Below the pieces are notes generated by a model that was not told the origin of the DNA, did no database searches, and worked only from the letters and a program-made list of their open reading frames with translations. A stretch of 64,000 nt of DNA from an uncultured Spirochaetota bacterium (lineage in GTDB: Bacteria > Spirochaetota > Spirochaetia > Treponematales > Rectinemataceae): positions 1-64,000 of the forward strand of contig CAIJMU010000127.1 of NCBI GenBank assembly GCA_903821875.1, read 5' to 3'. Below are positions 1 to 8,912 of the stretch, piece by piece (the first letter of the stretch is position 1; each line of letters starts with the position of its first letter). The position numbers were made by a program, and so were the translations under genes.

Positions 1-77
1 CCGAGCACCTTGATGCACTGCACTTCCTTAGCCCCGGAATTGTCCGCGACGTTCAGCCTGGATTCTACCTGGATCAT
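1..77 (-). CDS. rplN: 50S ribosomal protein L14, N-terminal part only
   Basis: The reverse strand begins ATG at 77 and reads [20 protein letters not shown] before the window ends, which is the characteristic L14 N-terminus. L14 sits on the 50S subunit at the interface with 30S. It follows rpsQ in the usual S10-operon order. Only the first 25 or so codons are present; the remainder lies outside the window. Confidence 0.93.
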   Translation of the reverse strand, partial: MIQVESRLNVADNSGAKEVQCIKVL

Positions 78-96
78 ATTCTATTTCCTCCCAGGC

Positions 97-375
97 TTAT
101 TTCGCGCGCTCGACGATGGTCGTAAGCCGCCAATGCTTGTCGCGGCTCACGGGCCTCGCCTCGACCACCGTTACGGTGTCGCCGGTGTGTGCCTCGTTCT
201 TCTCGTCGTGAGCCTTGATCTTCTTCGACTTGGTCACGTACTTCTTGTAGAGGGGGTGCAGCTTCCTCGTCGTAATCTCCACGACTATGGTCTTGTCCAT
301 CTTGTCGCTCTTTACGATGCCGGTGAGGCTCTGCTTGCCCTTGCTCGCGTTCTCCACCTTGGTCTCCTCGCTCAT
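97..375 (-). CDS. rpsQ: 30S ribosomal protein S17
   Basis: The product is 92 residues, a normal size for S17, a primary 16S rRNA binder in 30S assembly. The S17 OB-fold signature is clear: [19 protein letters not shown] followed by [13 protein letters not shown] and the [19 protein letters not shown] block. A short, charged extension of about 14 residues precedes the conserved core. The start codon overlaps the rpmC stop (ATGA arrangement), which suggests translational coupling within the S10 operon. Confidence 0.98.
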   Translation of the reverse strand: MSEETKVENASKGKQSLTGIVKSDKMDKTIVVEITTRKLHPLYKKYVTKSKKIKAHDEKNEAHTGDTVTVVEARPVSRDKHWRLTTIVERAK

Positions 376-602
376 TTGGACAGGCCCTTGGTGGCAGTGA
401 CCACGCCGGGACCGCCGGTGCGCTGGTGCTCGGTGATGCGGGTCTCGAGCCTGGCGATATGCCGGCGGAGGATTCGCTTCTCGAGCGGGTTTTCCACGTG
501 CCCGACGACCGACATGAAGCGGAGGTCGAAGTACTTCTTCCTGACTTCCTCGCGCTTGGCGAGGAGTTCGTTGAGCTTGAGCTCCTTGAACGAATTCTTC
601 AT
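372..602 (-). CDS. rpmC: 50S ribosomal protein L29
   Basis: This 76-residue protein has the L29 helical hairpin: an N-terminal [20 protein letters not shown] segment and a C-terminal [16 protein letters not shown] segment. L29 lies near the polypeptide exit tunnel, where it helps form the docking site for SRP and trigger factor (family knowledge). It is slightly longer than the E. coli protein (63 residues) because of a Gly/Val-rich tail. Overlap with rpsQ and a 3-base gap to rplP place it firmly in the operon. Confidence 0.97.
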   Translation of the reverse strand: MKNSFKELKLNELLAKREEVRKKYFDLRFMSVVGHVENPLEKRILRRHIARLETRITEHQRTGGPGVVTATKGLSK

Positions 603-605
603 CTC

Positions 606-1022
606 TTACTCCGTATCCGCGCGCAGGGCGAACCTGGTCTTGACCGGAAGCTTGGAACCGGCGAGCCTCATCGCCTCCTCGGCGACCTTGGCATCGACGC
701 CGGCGAGCTCAAAGAGGACTGTGCCCGGACGAACAACTGCCACCCAGTACTCCGGCGCGCCCTTGCCCTTGCCCATGCGGGTTTCCGCCGGCTTCTTGCT
801 GTAAGGCTTGTCGGGGAAGACCCGAATCCACAGCTTGCCACCGCGCTTGATGTAGCGGTTGAGGGCAACGCGCGCCGCTTCGATCTGGCGGTTGGTGAGC
901 CACTCGGGCTCCATGCAGATAAGGCCGTATTCGCCGAAGGCCACAGTGTTGCCCGTATGGGCGACGCCATGGATTCGTCCGCGTTGGACCTTCCTGTGTT
1001 TGACTCTCTTGGGACTCAGCAT
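606..1022 (-). CDS. rplP: 50S ribosomal protein L16
   Basis: The product has 138 residues, against 136 in E. coli. It starts [16 protein letters not shown] and carries the conserved segments [40 protein letters not shown] and [18 protein letters not shown]16 binds 23S rRNA near the A site and is needed for late 50S maturation. It lies 3 bases downstream of rpsC and 3 bases upstream of rpmC, the universal order. Confidence 0.98.
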   Translation of the reverse strand: MLSPKRVKHRKVQRGRIHGVAHTGNTVAFGEYGLICMEPEWLTNRQIEAARVALNRYIKRGGKLWIRVFPDKPYSKKPAETRMGKGKGAPEYWVAVVRPGTVLFELAGVDAKVAEEAMRLAGSKLPVKTRFALRADTE

Positions 1023-1025
1023 AGC

Positions 1026-1865
1026 CTAGCTCCTCGGAGCGCTTTCGCGCTTGTCGACACCGCGACCATCGGTCGGGCGGGCGCCAACAGGGCGCGGACC
1101 GCGCGGGGCACCGCTGCCGGCGGGGCGGTCGTGATGGCCGCCACTACTGTGGCGAGGGCGCTCGTCACGCTCGCCGGTGGCCTCGTGCCGTGGCTTGCGC
1201 ACCAGCTGGCCGGCGTCCTCGTTCTTCTCGTTGCGGTAGACCATGCCCTGGTAGATCCAAACCTTGACGCCAATCTTGCCGAAGGTCGTATGGGACTCGG
1301 CGAAACCGTAGTCGATGTCGGCGCGAAGCGTGTGCAGGGGCACGCGTCCGTCCTTGTGCTCCTCGGTGCGGCTCATGTCGGCGCCGCCGAGGCGGCCTGA
1401 GACACGGACCTTGCAACCTAGGGCCCCGCCCTTCATGGCGTTGAGGACGGACATCTTGATGGCCTTGCGGAAGGATCCGCGGTTCTCAAGCTGACGGGCG
1501 ACATTCATCGCCACGATCTGCGCGTTGGTATCGACCTTCTTTATTTCCTTGATCTTGATGTTGACCTTTTTGGAGGCAACTTTCTGGATCTCGGCGCCGA
1601 TAAGCTCGATGTTGGCACCCTTGACGCCGATGAGGACGCCAGGGCGGGCCGTATGGATGACAATCGTCACCCTCTGGGGATGGCGGACGATCTCGATCTC
1701 GGAGATGTCGGAACCCTTGGTCTCCGGAATCTCGTGGATCCGTTTGCGGATGGCGAAATCCTCGTGGAGGGTTTTTGCGAAATCGCGCGGTTCCACGTAC
1801 CAGCGGGATTTCCAGTCCTTGTTGATCCCGAGCCGAAGGCCGTAAGGATGTACTTTCTGACCCAT
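1026..1865 (-). CDS. rpsC: 30S ribosomal protein S3 with C-terminal extension
   Basis: At 279 residues this is about 45 longer than E. coli S3. The N-terminal [18 protein letters not shown] is diagnostic. A KH domain follows, with [14 protein letters not shown], then the C-terminal S3 domain with [20 protein letters not shown] and [20 protein letters not shown]. The last ~55 residues are a low-complexity Arg/Gly/Pro/His/Asp tail. S3 forms part of the mRNA entry channel and its helicase activity. The tail is unlike the conserved core but is in frame and uninterrupted. Confidence 0.97.
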   Translation of the reverse strand: MGQKVHPYGLRLGINKDWKSRWYVEPRDFAKTLHEDFAIRKRIHEIPETKGSDISEIEIVRHPQRVTIVIHTARPGVLIGVKGANIELIGAEIQKVASKKVNIKIKEIKKVDTNAQIVAMNVARQLENRGSFRKAIKMSVLNAMKGGALGCKVRVSGRLGGADMSRTEEHKDGRVPLHTLRADIDYGFAESHTTFGKIGVKVWIYQGMVYRNEKNEDAGQLVRKPRHEATGERDERPRHSSGGHHDRPAGSGAPRGPRPVGARPTDGRGVDKRESAPRS

Positions 1866-1866
1866 A

Positions 1867-2244
1867 TCAGGCCTCCACCTTTCCGATCTCGTCGATCACA
1901 CAGGAGATGTGGCACATGCGCTTGAGTTGCATGTCGGCGCGTCCCCTGGCGCGGAACCAGACGCGGCGCATCCTCGGACCCTCGTCGATCCTGAGCTCCT
2001 TGACGTAGAGCATGCCCTCGTCGAGCTTCTTGTTCCGGTCGAGGGCGTTGGCCGCTGCGGAGGCAACGACTTTCTTGATCAAGCGCGCACCCTTGTTGGG
2101 CATGTGATCGAGCACGGCGATGGCCTCGTTGTACGGACGCATGCGAACGAGATCTGCGACGGGGCGGATCTTGGAGGGGGAGCCGATGAGCCACTTGGCC
2201 TCGGCCCTGTAGCCCAGTCGCACGGGCTTCTCTTTTACTGCCAT
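1867..2244 (-). CDS. rplV: 50S ribosomal protein L22
   Basis: L22 lines the exit tunnel through its long beta-hairpin. The protein begins [20 protein letters not shown] and contains [14 protein letters not shown], the [20 protein letters not shown] helix and the [18 protein letters not shown] hairpin region. The start at 2244 was chosen over an in-frame ATG at 2304: the upstream one would sit deep inside rpsS, while 2244 has a GGCGAGGG ribosome-binding site just after the rpsS stop. Length from this start is 125 residues. Confidence 0.96.
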   Translation of the reverse strand: MAVKEKPVRLGYRAEAKWLIGSPSKIRPVADLVRMRPYNEAIAVLDHMPNKGARLIKKVVASAAANALDRNKKLDEGMLYVKELRIDEGPRMRRVWFRARGRADMQLKRMCHISCVIDEIGKVEA

Positions 2245-2254
2245 GTCCCTCGCC

Positions 2255-2536
2255 TCACTTCTTCTCGGCTTTTTTGTCGCTGCCGGCGTGTCCGCGGAAG
2301 ACACGCGTGGGAGCGAACTCGCCGAGCTTATGGCCGACGAGGTTTTCCGTCACATAGACCGGAACCCACGCCTTGCCGTTGTGCACCGAAATGGTCATAC
2401 CGACCATCTCGGGAAAAATAGTCGACGTGCGGGAGTACGTCTTGATCATCTTCTTGTCTCCCGACCTGTTCGACTCCGTTACTTTCTTGTACAGGCTCTT
2501 CTCGATGAAGGGCCCTTTCTTGACCGACCTCGACAC
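2255..2536 (-). CDS. rpsS: 30S ribosomal protein S19
   Basis: The product has 93 residues, typical for S19, which contacts A-site tRNA in the 30S head. The N-terminus [19 protein letters not shown] and the block [20 protein letters not shown], then [19 protein letters not shown], are canonical. It sits between rplB and rplV as in nearly all bacteria. Confidence 0.98.
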   Translation of the reverse strand: MSRSVKKGPFIEKSLYKKVTESNRSGDKKMIKTYSRTSTIFPEMVGMTISVHNGKAWVPVYVTENLVGHKLGEFAPTRVFRGHAGSDKKAEKK

Positions 2537-2550
2537 TTCGGGCTCCTCCC

Positions 2551-3381
2551 TTATTTACGGCGCTTCACGATGAAGCGACTCGACGGCTTGTGAGCATCGC
2601 GGGTCTTGTAACCCTTGGCAGGCTGACCCCAGGGCGACACGGGCTGCTTATAGCCCTTGCCGCGGCCCTCGCCGCCTCCGTGCGGGTGATCGACAGGATT
2701 CATGACCGTACCACGCACGGTCGGCCTGATGCCGAGCCAGCGCTTGCGTCCGGCCTTGCCGAAACGCTCGTTCATGTGCTCCTCGTTGCCGACCGAACCG
2801 ATGGTGGCCATGCACTTCTTGAAGACCATGCGAAGCTCTCCGGAGGGGAGCTTCACGACGACGTAATCGCCGTCCTTGCCCGCGATGAGGGCACTGGCAC
2901 CGGCCGAGCGGACCATCTGGGCACCGCGGCCGAGTGTGAGCTCGACGCAGTGGATGGTCATGCCGACCGGGATGTTCTCGAGGGGCAGGGCGTTGCCAGG
3001 CTCGATAGAGGCCGCAGGACCGGACATGAGCTTCATGCCGACCTTGAGACCCTTGCTCGCAATGATGTAGCGCTTCTCCCCGTCCGCATAGTGGAGGAGG
3101 GCGATGTTCGAAGAGCGGTTCGGATCGTACTCGATCGTGGCGATCGTCGCCGGAACACCGGTCTTGTCGCGCTTCCAGTCGATCTCGCGCAGCTTCCGCT
3201 TGTGGCCGCCACCCTTATGGCGCACGGAGATGTGGCCATCGGTTCCGCGTCCACCGGTAGAGGACTTGCCCTTGGTGAGGGACTTTTCCGGAAGGCTGGA
3301 GTTGTTCGTGATCTCGTTGTTGATCACCTGCACCCTATGCCTGAGCCCCGGCGTGATGGGCCTGAATGTCTTGATAGCCAT
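2551..3381 (-). CDS. rplB: 50S ribosomal protein L2
   Basis: L2 is a primary 23S rRNA binder near the peptidyl-transferase centre. The start is [18 protein letters not shown] at 3381; an in-frame ATG 48 bases upstream would add residues not seen in the family. From here the length is 276 residues, the standard size. Conserved features are [16 protein letters not shown], the central [15 protein letters not shown] block and the C-terminal [20 protein letters not shown] with the conserved histidine loop. Confidence 0.98.
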   Translation of the reverse strand: MAIKTFRPITPGLRHRVQVINNEITNNSSLPEKSLTKGKSSTGGRGTDGHISVRHKGGGHKRKLREIDWKRDKTGVPATIATIEYDPNRSSNIALLHYADGEKRYIIASKGLKVGMKLMSGPAASIEPGNALPLENIPVGMTIHCVELTLGRGAQMVRSAGASALIAGKDGDYVVVKLPSGELRMVFKKCMATIGSVGNEEHMNERFGKAGRKRWLGIRPTVRGTVMNPVDHPHGGGEGRGKGYKQPVSPWGQPAKGYKTRDAHKPSSRFIVKRRK

Positions 3382-3397
3382 AATTATCCCCTTACGC

Positions 3398-3682
3398 TCA
3401 CGCGCCCTCGAAGACTGCGATCGTCTCACCCTTGGTCAGGGTGACGATCGCCTTCTTCCACTGGGCGGTCCGACCCTCGCGGCCACGGAGGCGCTTGGGC
3501 TTGGATGACACATTGATGATGTTGCAGGCAAGGGGGTGCACGCCGAACATGCGGCGGACAGCCTCCATGATCTGGATCTTGTCTGCGCGGGGGTCGACCT
3601 TGAAGCAGTACTTCGAAGACTCGCGCAGGATATTGCTCTTCTCGGAGAGCACCGGCTCTATAAGGATCGAATTGTATTCCAT
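3398..3682 (-). CDS. rplW: 50S ribosomal protein L23
   Basis: L23 (94 residues) sits at the tunnel exit and docks trigger factor and SRP. It shows the family pattern: an N-terminal [15 protein letters not shown], then [20 protein letters not shown] and [20 protein letters not shown] leading to a basic loop and [13 protein letters not shown]. It sits between rplD and rplB at its expected position. Confidence 0.97.
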   Translation of the reverse strand: MEYNSILIEPVLSEKSNILRESSKYCFKVDPRADKIQIMEAVRRMFGVHPLACNIINVSSKPKRLRGREGRTAQWKKAIVTLTKGETIAVFEGA

Positions 3683-3694
3683 GCTGCCCTCTCC

Positions 3695-4333
3695 TTACTT
3701 GTCCGCGTAGAATTCGGCGAGGGCCTTGGCCGCCGATTCGAGAACGATGACCTTGCGTCCGTAGAAGAGGTCATGGGCGCGGAGCCTGTCGAACTTGAGG
3801 AAGTGGAGCCAGTGCAGGTTGCGGCCGGCGCGCTTGACCATGACGTCATCGTCCTTGAGGACGAGGACGGTGCGCTGGGGAACGCCATCGACCGAGGTAA
3901 GCTGGCCGATCTTCGCGACCAGGTCCTTGGTCTTCCCGGACTCGACCGTGAAGTCTTCAACTACCTGCATGGTCCCATTCTGGGCCTTCAGGCTCAGGAT
4001 GGTCTTCATGGCCAGGCGCTTGGCCTTCTTGGGCATCGAGTAGGAGAAGTCGCGGGGCTTGGGCCCGAAGGCTACGCCGCCGCCGACAAAGATCGGGGAC
4101 TTGAAGTCGCCCTGGCGGGCCCGGCCGGTACCCTTCTGGGAGTAAGGCCTGCGGTTGCTGCCGTGAACCTCGCCGCGATCCTTCGTGCAGGCCGTGCCCT
4201 GGCGGGCGTTGGCAAGCTCGTTGTTGATCGCGTAGTAGATCACGTCTTCGTTGAGGGGGAGGCCAAAGACAGCTTCCGCGAGCTCAATGCTCCGGAGCGC
4301 CTCACCCTTCACGGAAACGACTTTGCTTTCCAT
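3695..4333 (-). CDS. rplD: 50S ribosomal protein L4
   Basis: L4 binds 23S rRNA and reaches into the exit tunnel; in E. coli it also represses its own operon. From the start at 4333 ([20 protein letters not shown]) it has 212 residues. The extended loop is present with [20 protein letters not shown] and the following [20 protein letters not shown], and the C-terminal Rossmann-like part shows [18 protein letters not shown]. An in-frame ATG 57 bases upstream lies inside rplC and was rejected. Confidence 0.97.
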   Translation of the reverse strand: MESKVVSVKGEALRSIELAEAVFGLPLNEDVIYYAINNELANARQGTACTKDRGEVHGSNRRPYSQKGTGRARQGDFKSPIFVGGGVAFGPKPRDFSYSMPKKAKRLAMKTILSLKAQNGTMQVVEDFTVESGKTKDLVAKIGQLTSVDGVPQRTVLVLKDDDVMVKRAGRNLHWLHFLKFDRLRAHDLFYGRKVIVLESAAKALAEFYADK

Positions 4334-4347
4334 AAAGATCCTCCGCC

Positions 4348-4974
4348 TTAGCTGGACTTCTTGACCGCACCGCGGACGAGGACCTGGCAATCACGGGGTC
4401 CGGGCACTGCGCCGCGGATCAGGATGCAGGAACTCTCGACATCCACGCGGACGACCTTGAGGTTCTGGACGGTGACCTGCTCGCGGCCCATGCGGCCCGG
4501 CAGCTTCATGTTCTTGAAGGTCTTGTGCGGATAGGTGCGCTGCCCCGTGGAACCAGGCTCACGATGGAACTTGGAACCGTGGCTCGCACGACCACCGTGC
4601 ATGTTCCAGCGCTTCATGACGCCCTGGAATCCCTTGCCCTTCGAGATCGCAGTGCAGTCGACAAAGCGAAGCCCGCCCAGGACATCCACGCCAAGGCTGT
4701 CGCCCACGTTGACGTCCTTCTCGAAGTCCCGGAGCTCCCTGAGGATGCGCTTGGGGGCGATCCCTTCGGGGAACTGACCGAGATAGGCCTTGTTCAGGCG
4801 CTGCTTCTTCTGGTCCTCGAGGCCAACCAGGACAGCGCTGTAGCCATCCTTATCGGCGCTCTTCTTGCCGACGACGACGTTCGGGGTGAACTCTATCACC
4901 GTTACGGGGATGAGTTTTCCGGTGTCGTCGAAGACCTGGGTCATCCCGGTCTTCCGGCCGATCAATCCGATCAT
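4348..4974 (-). CDS. rplC: 50S ribosomal protein L3
   Basis: This 208-residue protein starts [20 protein letters not shown], the universal L3 N-terminus. It has [40 protein letters not shown] and [20 protein letters not shown], the loop that approaches the peptidyl-transferase centre. L3 is an early 50S assembly protein. The 188-base gap to rpsJ upstream is unusually long for this operon and contains strong hairpins, listed separately. Confidence 0.98.
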   Translation of the reverse strand: MIGLIGRKTGMTQVFDDTGKLIPVTVIEFTPNVVVGKKSADKDGYSAVLVGLEDQKKQRLNKAYLGQFPEGIAPKRILRELRDFEKDVNVGDSLGVDVLGGLRFVDCTAISKGKGFQGVMKRWNMHGGRASHGSKFHREPGSTGQRTYPHKTFKNMKLPGRMGREQVTVQNLKVVRVDVESSCILIRGAVPGPRDCQVLVRGAVKKSS

Positions 4975-4992
4975 GCTCCACTCCTGGTGTTG

Positions 4993-5080
4993 AACGACCG
5001 GGCACGAAGCCCGTCGTTATCTGCCATCGCGAATCCGCCGTGGCGGATTCGCGAGGAGTTCAGGCAAAGCCCGAACTCCT
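4993..5080 (-). repeat. three consecutive hairpins between rpsJ and rplC
   Basis: Three inverted repeats follow one another in the rpsJ-rplC gap. The first has arms 4993-5003 and 5009-5018 (one bulged base). The second is a perfect 13-bp stem, 5027-5039 with 5042-5054, with a 2-base spacer. The third has 12-base arms 5054-5065 and 5069-5080; its single mismatch becomes a G-U pair only when read as minus-strand RNA. No T-run follows, so they are more likely mRNA processing, stabilising or regulatory structures, or an interspersed repeat element, than terminators. Confidence 0.7.
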
Positions 5081-5162
5081 ACTACTATTCAACGCAGCAT
5101 CCGGTAGACTGCCGGTTCGGGCCCGTGGCCCAAATCCAGCGCGCGACCGGAAGTCGCGATGC

Positions 5163-5468
5163 TTACTGCTTGATCTCCACGTCCACGCCGGCTGGAAGCT
5201 CGAGCTTCATCAGTGCGTCCATGACGTCGGGTGTCGGATCGATGATGTCGATCAGGCGCTTGTGGGTCCGCATCTCAAACTGCTCGCGCGCCTTCTTGTT
5301 GACGTGCGGGGAGCGCAGGACGGTGATCTTGTTGATCCTCGTCGGAAGGGGGATGGGGCCTGAAACCTTGGCACCCGCCTTCTGCACCGTCTGAACGATT
5401 GATCGTGCGCTGTCGTCGATGAGACGGACATCAAACCCTCTAAGCCTGACTCGAATCCTGTCCTTCAT
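5163..5468 (-). CDS. rpsJ: 30S ribosomal protein S10
   Basis: S10 (101 residues) is a 30S head protein and also the NusE transcription factor. It starts [20 protein letters not shown] at 5468; an in-frame ATG 24 bases upstream would precede the ribosome-binding site (TGGAGGACCT) and was rejected. The conserved [20 protein letters not shown] and [20 protein letters not shown] blocks are present. It is the first gene of the operon. The gene upstream on this strand is not tuf, which usually precedes rpsJ. Confidence 0.98.
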   Translation of the reverse strand: MKDRIRVRLRGFDVRLIDDSARSIVQTVQKAGAKVSGPIPLPTRINKITVLRSPHVNKKAREQFEMRTHKRLIDIIDPTPDVMDALMKLELPAGVDVEIKQ

Positions 5469-5543
5469 AGGTCCTCCAAAGATCTCTTGCACGGGTCCCG
5501 ATCGGCCGTACCCGGGAGGGCGCGCCGTTCCTGCCTGTGCTAC

Positions 5544-5559
5544 GGGGCTGGGGAGCCCC
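5544..5559 (-). other. GC-rich hairpin in the S10 operon leader
   Basis: The sequence GGGGCT-N4-AGCCCC forms a compact 6-bp stem with a 4-base loop between the probable promoter and rpsJ. In other bacteria S10 leaders carry L4-responsive structures; here only a hairpin is visible and any regulatory role is inference. Confidence 0.4.
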
Positions 5560-5601
5560 GCCGATTTGCCCTGTAGAGATACTTCTCCACCGAGCTAGCA
5601 G

Positions 5602-5610
5602 GTTATAGCA
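5602..5610 (-). promoter_or_regulatory. probable promoter -10 of the S10 operon
   Basis: On the minus strand an extended -10 element TGCTATAAC lies about 130 bases before rpsJ. The -35 region is poor, as expected for an extended -10 promoter. This is the only plausible promoter in the 240-base gap between rpsJ and the next gene upstream (5711-6358). Confidence 0.45.
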
Positions 5611-5710
5611 AGGGCATGGCAGTCGTGGCTAGGGGCTGCGGAAAGAAAAGCGACCCCATTGGCCCCGAATCAGGGGGAAGCCGGCTTCGATCCTGCATCC
5701 GGATGCGAAG

Positions 5711-6358
5711 CTAGCTGTGCCTCGCCCGAGAATCGTATATCAAAAGTGAGCCCATCAGGGCAAGCTCAACGGCAGAACCCGCGCCACGCCTCAGGGCTTC
5801 GACCGGAACTCCCTCGATTACGAAGGTGAGGGCTACGAAGGCCCAGGTCCAGTGCCAGCCCCGTTTCCGGGGCCCCAGAAAGGAAGCCAGCCCGAGAAAG
5901 CCGATGCCGAGGATGCTCACCAGGGGCGGTCCCTTGCTGGTTGTGGCTACATAGCGCTGCACGCCATCCATTACGGCGGGCTCAAGCTGGAGGCCGACGA
6001 GCCGCGTCATGATGCCCGTAACCATGAGGGCAAGGCTGGCAACCAGGCCCCAGACCAGGGCTCTTCGGCCCTCTGCCCAGGTGGCTCCTCCTCGAGCTGC
6101 ATGCTCGATCGCAGTCAGGATGATCCAGGGGAGAAAGAGCTGATGGAGATAGAACCGGGGAAGGCTGAGGGCCAGGAGGAGGGGGCCTGAGCCGATGGGA
6201 TTGCCCAGGGCCAGGATGAGGTTGTCCCAGAATAGCCCGAAGAGGACCAGGCAGAGGGCGAGTCTACCGAGGCTGCGCCGGGCAAGGAAACGCAGGAACA
6301 CAGCCACAAGCAGGGCAAGGGCGGCGATCGCATAGGCTATATAGAGGATGAAACTCAT
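5711..6358 (-). CDS. unrecognised polytopic membrane protein
   Basis: A 215-residue, strongly hydrophobic protein with about six predicted membrane segments, starting at MSFILYIAYAIAALALL. Polar landmarks are FWDNLILALGNPIGSG (about residues 43-58), LPRFYLHQLFLPWI (about 66-79) and a GPRKRGWHW loop near 160. The family is not recognised and no function is assigned. No clear ribosome-binding site precedes the start. It lies between the S10 promoter and a lipoprotein gene on the same strand, 39 bases downstream of the latter, so the two may be co-transcribed. Confidence 0.7.
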   Translation of the reverse strand: MSFILYIAYAIAALALLVAVFLRFLARRSLGRLALCLVLFGLFWDNLILALGNPIGSGPLLLALSLPRFYLHQLFLPWIILTAIEHAARGGATWAEGRRALVWGLVASLALMVTGIMTRLVGLQLEPAVMDGVQRYVATTSKGPPLVSILGIGFLGLASFLGPRKRGWHWTWAFVALTFVIEGVPVEALRRGAGSAVELALMGSLLIYDSRARHS

Positions 6359-6397
6359 GGGCGCAGTGTAGCAAAGGCAGGAATTCGCTGAAAGCCG

Positions 6398-7051
6398 TCA
6401 GGGCCTCTGGGGAGCCCCTGGTCCCTTTTCGAAGTACCAGTCGATGACGGCCCAGTGGGCCGGGCTCCCGGTGATTGCCGGATCAAGGAGGCTCCCGATG
6501 TCATGGGAAGGTCCCGCAGCCACCTCCCCGCCTGTAAAGGGCACAGGATCGCGGAGCGTGTACCAGGTTTCTGCGCCGGCAGCGTTCAATCCCAGCCTGC
6601 GCTTCCCTTCCCAGGGCTGGAACAGGGACTCGGCGGTGAAGGGATCGAGGAACACCAGGGTCGGCCTGTCAGTCCTCCCCATCGCAGCCAGTCCGTCGGC
6701 CAGGCCCTGGGCAAGCCAGGCACCGGCCGAATGCGCGTAGATAGTACGTTCTCCCGGACCGAGGAGGCGGGCCATGCGGAGGCCGAGTCCGTAACCCTTC
6801 GCAGGTGCAGCCATCCGGTCGCCTGCGAGTCTTTCCCAGTCGACGGCAAAGCCGCCACGGGTTCCCGCGAGCGAGGCAGCCCAGCGCGCGGGTCCGTCGC
6901 CCGCGCCATGGATATAAAGGACCCGGGCGGAGCCCGCCCCGCTGTTGCGCGAAAGGAATTCCTCGATGTCGCCCTCGCCGGGGAGGGAGGCGCAGGAAAA
7001 AAGGAGGGCCAGGACGGGCACCAAGGGGCACATACGACTAATTACTTGCAT
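6398..7051 (-). CDS. putative lipoprotein with alpha/beta-hydrolase features
   Basis: The 217-residue product opens with a signal peptide ending in the lipobox LLFSC, so it should be a lipoprotein. The segment VLYIHGAGDGPARW (about residues 43-56) resembles the oxyanion strand of alpha/beta hydrolases. TIYAHSAGAWLAQGLADGL (about 100-118) resembles a nucleophile elbow with A-x-S-x-G. A late histidine in AGPSHDIGSLLDP could be the third catalytic residue. The substrate is unknown. A GGGGGAG ribosome-binding site precedes the start; a second ATG 18 bases on would also keep the signal peptide. Confidence 0.65.
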   Translation of the reverse strand: MQVISRMCPLVPVLALLFSCASLPGEGDIEEFLSRNSGAGSARVLYIHGAGDGPARWAASLAGTRGGFAVDWERLAGDRMAAPAKGYGLGLRMARLLGPGERTIYAHSAGAWLAQGLADGLAAMGRTDRPTLVFLDPFTAESLFQPWEGKRRLGLNAAGAETWYTLRDPVPFTGGEVAAGPSHDIGSLLDPAITGSPAHWAVIDWYFEKGPGAPQRP

Positions 7052-7196
7052 TCGGACAACTTCTCCCCCTGAGTGCGTCGCCTTCGCTGCCGTGGCGGAC
7101 CGTGACTGCAGGCACCGCCTGTAACCGTGACTCCGGGCCGCAGGCGGCGCATCATACTACCGAGTGCGGAAGCAAGGCTAGGCACAGGTACAGCCA

Positions 7197-7218
7197 GCCC
7201 TGCAAGCGCTTGCAAGGC
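7197..7218. promoter_or_regulatory. LacI-family-like operator palindrome
   Basis: A perfect 14-bp palindrome TGCAAGCGCTTGCA at 7201-7214 is extended by matching GCC/GGC flanks after one mismatched pair. The central CG with AAG/CTT arms is the classic LacI/GalR (cre-like) operator form. It lies 42 bases before the mprF-like ATG at 7260 and on the far side of the lipoprotein start at 7051. Its half-sites differ from those of the 26.8 and 27.4 kb operators, so a different repressor is expected. Confidence 0.5.
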
Positions 7219-7259
7219 CTTTTCCGATATGCAAAGCTGATTCCTGATCGGGAGGGACC

Positions 7260-8309
7260 ATGGAAAGGGAAGGGGAACTGACCGCCTTGAAGCGCCTTGC
7301 GCCCTTTGGCATCGGCGCCGTGCTCGCACTCGCGCTCTGGCTCCTCTACGGCGAACTCAGACACTACAACATCCATGTATCGCGAAGGCAGTTACAAGCT
7401 ACTCCGGGTGGGCGCTAGCCGCTGCGGCAGGCGCCACAGCACTCAATTATCTCGTCCTCACGCTCTTTGACACCATGGGCATCCGCTACGCGGGGGCGAG
7501 CCTCTCATGGCCCAAGACAGCCTTCACCTCCTTCCTGAGCTATGTATTCAGCTACAATGTCGGGCTCTCGATTTTCGGAGCCTCAGCAGTCCGCTACAGC
7601 TTCTACTCGGCCTGGGGGCTCGCCCCGCTTCCTCCGCTCTGCGATGGGCGTTTCCCTCCTGGGACTGGTGATTTTCGCGCGGGAACTCCTCTTGCCCGAA
7701 GTCCGGAAGGTCGGGGAAGGGTTCGCTGGCAACGAAGCAGCCGTGAAGGCCTGCATTGCAGCAAATGACGCCGCTAGCGCCAACCTCGCCCGGAGCGTTG
7801 CGGAGTACCTGAACAGCCTGGGCCTTCCCGTGGTTGGCTTCGACTCCCTTTCGTATTTCTGGAAGGCCCGCGATCCGGAAGGCCTCGCCCTGGACCTCGC
7901 CCGTGTCATCGAAGGCTACGCCGCCCAATGGAGTTGCGACAAAATCATCCTGGTCGGCTACTCCTTCGGTGCTGACGTCCTACCCTTCGCGATGACCCGC
8001 CTGCCCCCGGCTGTCGCTGATCGCATCGAAGGCCTCGTCCTGATCGCCCCCTCGAGTTACGCGAGTTTCAAGTTCCAGGTTGCCGGCTGGTTTGGAGCGG
8101 CTGGAGAAAAGCAGTGGCCAACCGTCCAGGAAGTGGCCAAGCTCAGGGGTCACGAAATCCTTGCCATCATCGGCAGGGACGAGAAGGGCGGACTCGCGAC
8201 AGACCTTGCAACAGCTGGGGCGAGGGTCAAAACCCTGCCTGGCGGCCACCATTTTGCCAACAACTATGAGGGCCTGGCAAAGATGATACTCGAGCAGTGG
8301 CCGCGCTGA
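7260..8309 (+). pseudogene. decayed mprF (N-terminal part) joined to a VirJ/AcvB domain
   Basis: From ATG 7260 the frame reads like the MprF (lysylphosphatidylglycerol synthase) N-terminus (ALWLLYGELRHYNIH) and stops at about 7417. A one-base deletion near 7378 moves the homology to another frame: ALNYLVLTLFDTMGIRYAGA, then SYVFSYNVGLSIFGASAVRY, up to about 7625. In the first frame again, about 7640-8309 encodes a VirJ/AcvB hydrolase domain with VGFDSLSYFW, nucleophile elbow VGYSFGADVLP and the catalytic-histidine segment LPGGHHFANNYEGLA. The membrane and catalytic parts of MprF are missing. In Agrobacterium LpiA (MprF) and AcvB make and hydrolyse lysyl-PG from one operon. Here a deletion has joined the two ends and frameshifts broke the reading frame. 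Confidence 0.75.
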
Positions 8310-8313
8310 ACGA

Positions 8314-8900
8314 AGGGGGGCTAGGCCGAGGCGCCGCGCGCCCGGGCAGCGGGTGAGGCTATGAGAGAATCGTGGGATTCGAAAATGAGATTTGCCCTCG
8401 GGCCCCGCAAAGCTGGTGGTCTTCGGGGAATGAGCGGAAGCGCGCCCGGGCCCTTGGCCCAGCGCTTCGTCGACGCAAGGACCAATCGAGCCAGGCCGTC
8501 GCTGCGCCCTCCTCCACGGCTCCCGCCCCCTCCCCCAGGGGACTCGCTGACCGCTTCGCCGGCCCGAAGAACCCACGCGGAGACCCGGGTAGAATGAAAG
8601 TGAAACGATACGCCATCACCGTCAATGGCCATGGTTATGCAGCTCATGTCCAGACGCACTGACCTAGGCAGCGAAACCACAACCATGCATCCCTGCCTTC
8701 TTTCGTTTTCGCGCCTGCCCATTTTCTCCCAAAGGATCAGCGCGTCAGCGACCCGAACCTACGACCAGATCGTGGTAAGCGCGGGAAAATGATTCCCGTA
8801 CCGTGCTGATTTTTCCCCCTATTCCCGGTGCGTGCTCGCTCCCGCTGATTCTGGGCAGGAGCTACATTGCTTTTTCACAAGGCTTTTTACCCATTTTGTG
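8314..8900. other. gene-poor interval, possible remnant only
   Basis: No convincing gene is visible in this ~590-base stretch. Several open frames on both strands are Pro/Arg/Ser-rich and look like GC-driven artefacts. The only suggestive piece is a 22-codon frame at 8594-8662 (plus), MKVKRYAITVNGHGYAAHVQ, which resembles the N-terminus of biotinyl carrier subunits of decarboxylases before it stops. It could be a gene remnant, in keeping with the decay on both sides. Confidence 0.35.
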
Positions 8901-8912
8901 CTTTGTATATAT

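Noticed and set aside
426-1400. Long plus-strand open frame opposite the ribosomal genes
   Set aside because: It lies antisense to rpmC, rplP and rpsC, which are unmistakable. GC-rich third positions open long antisense frames. Its translation is Leu/Ala/Gly/Val-rich without any motif.
8321-8722. Minus-strand 133-codon frame in the 8.3-8.9 kb gap
   Set aside because: Arg/Gly/Pro-rich, without motif or ribosome-binding site, in a gap with no sign of coding bias.
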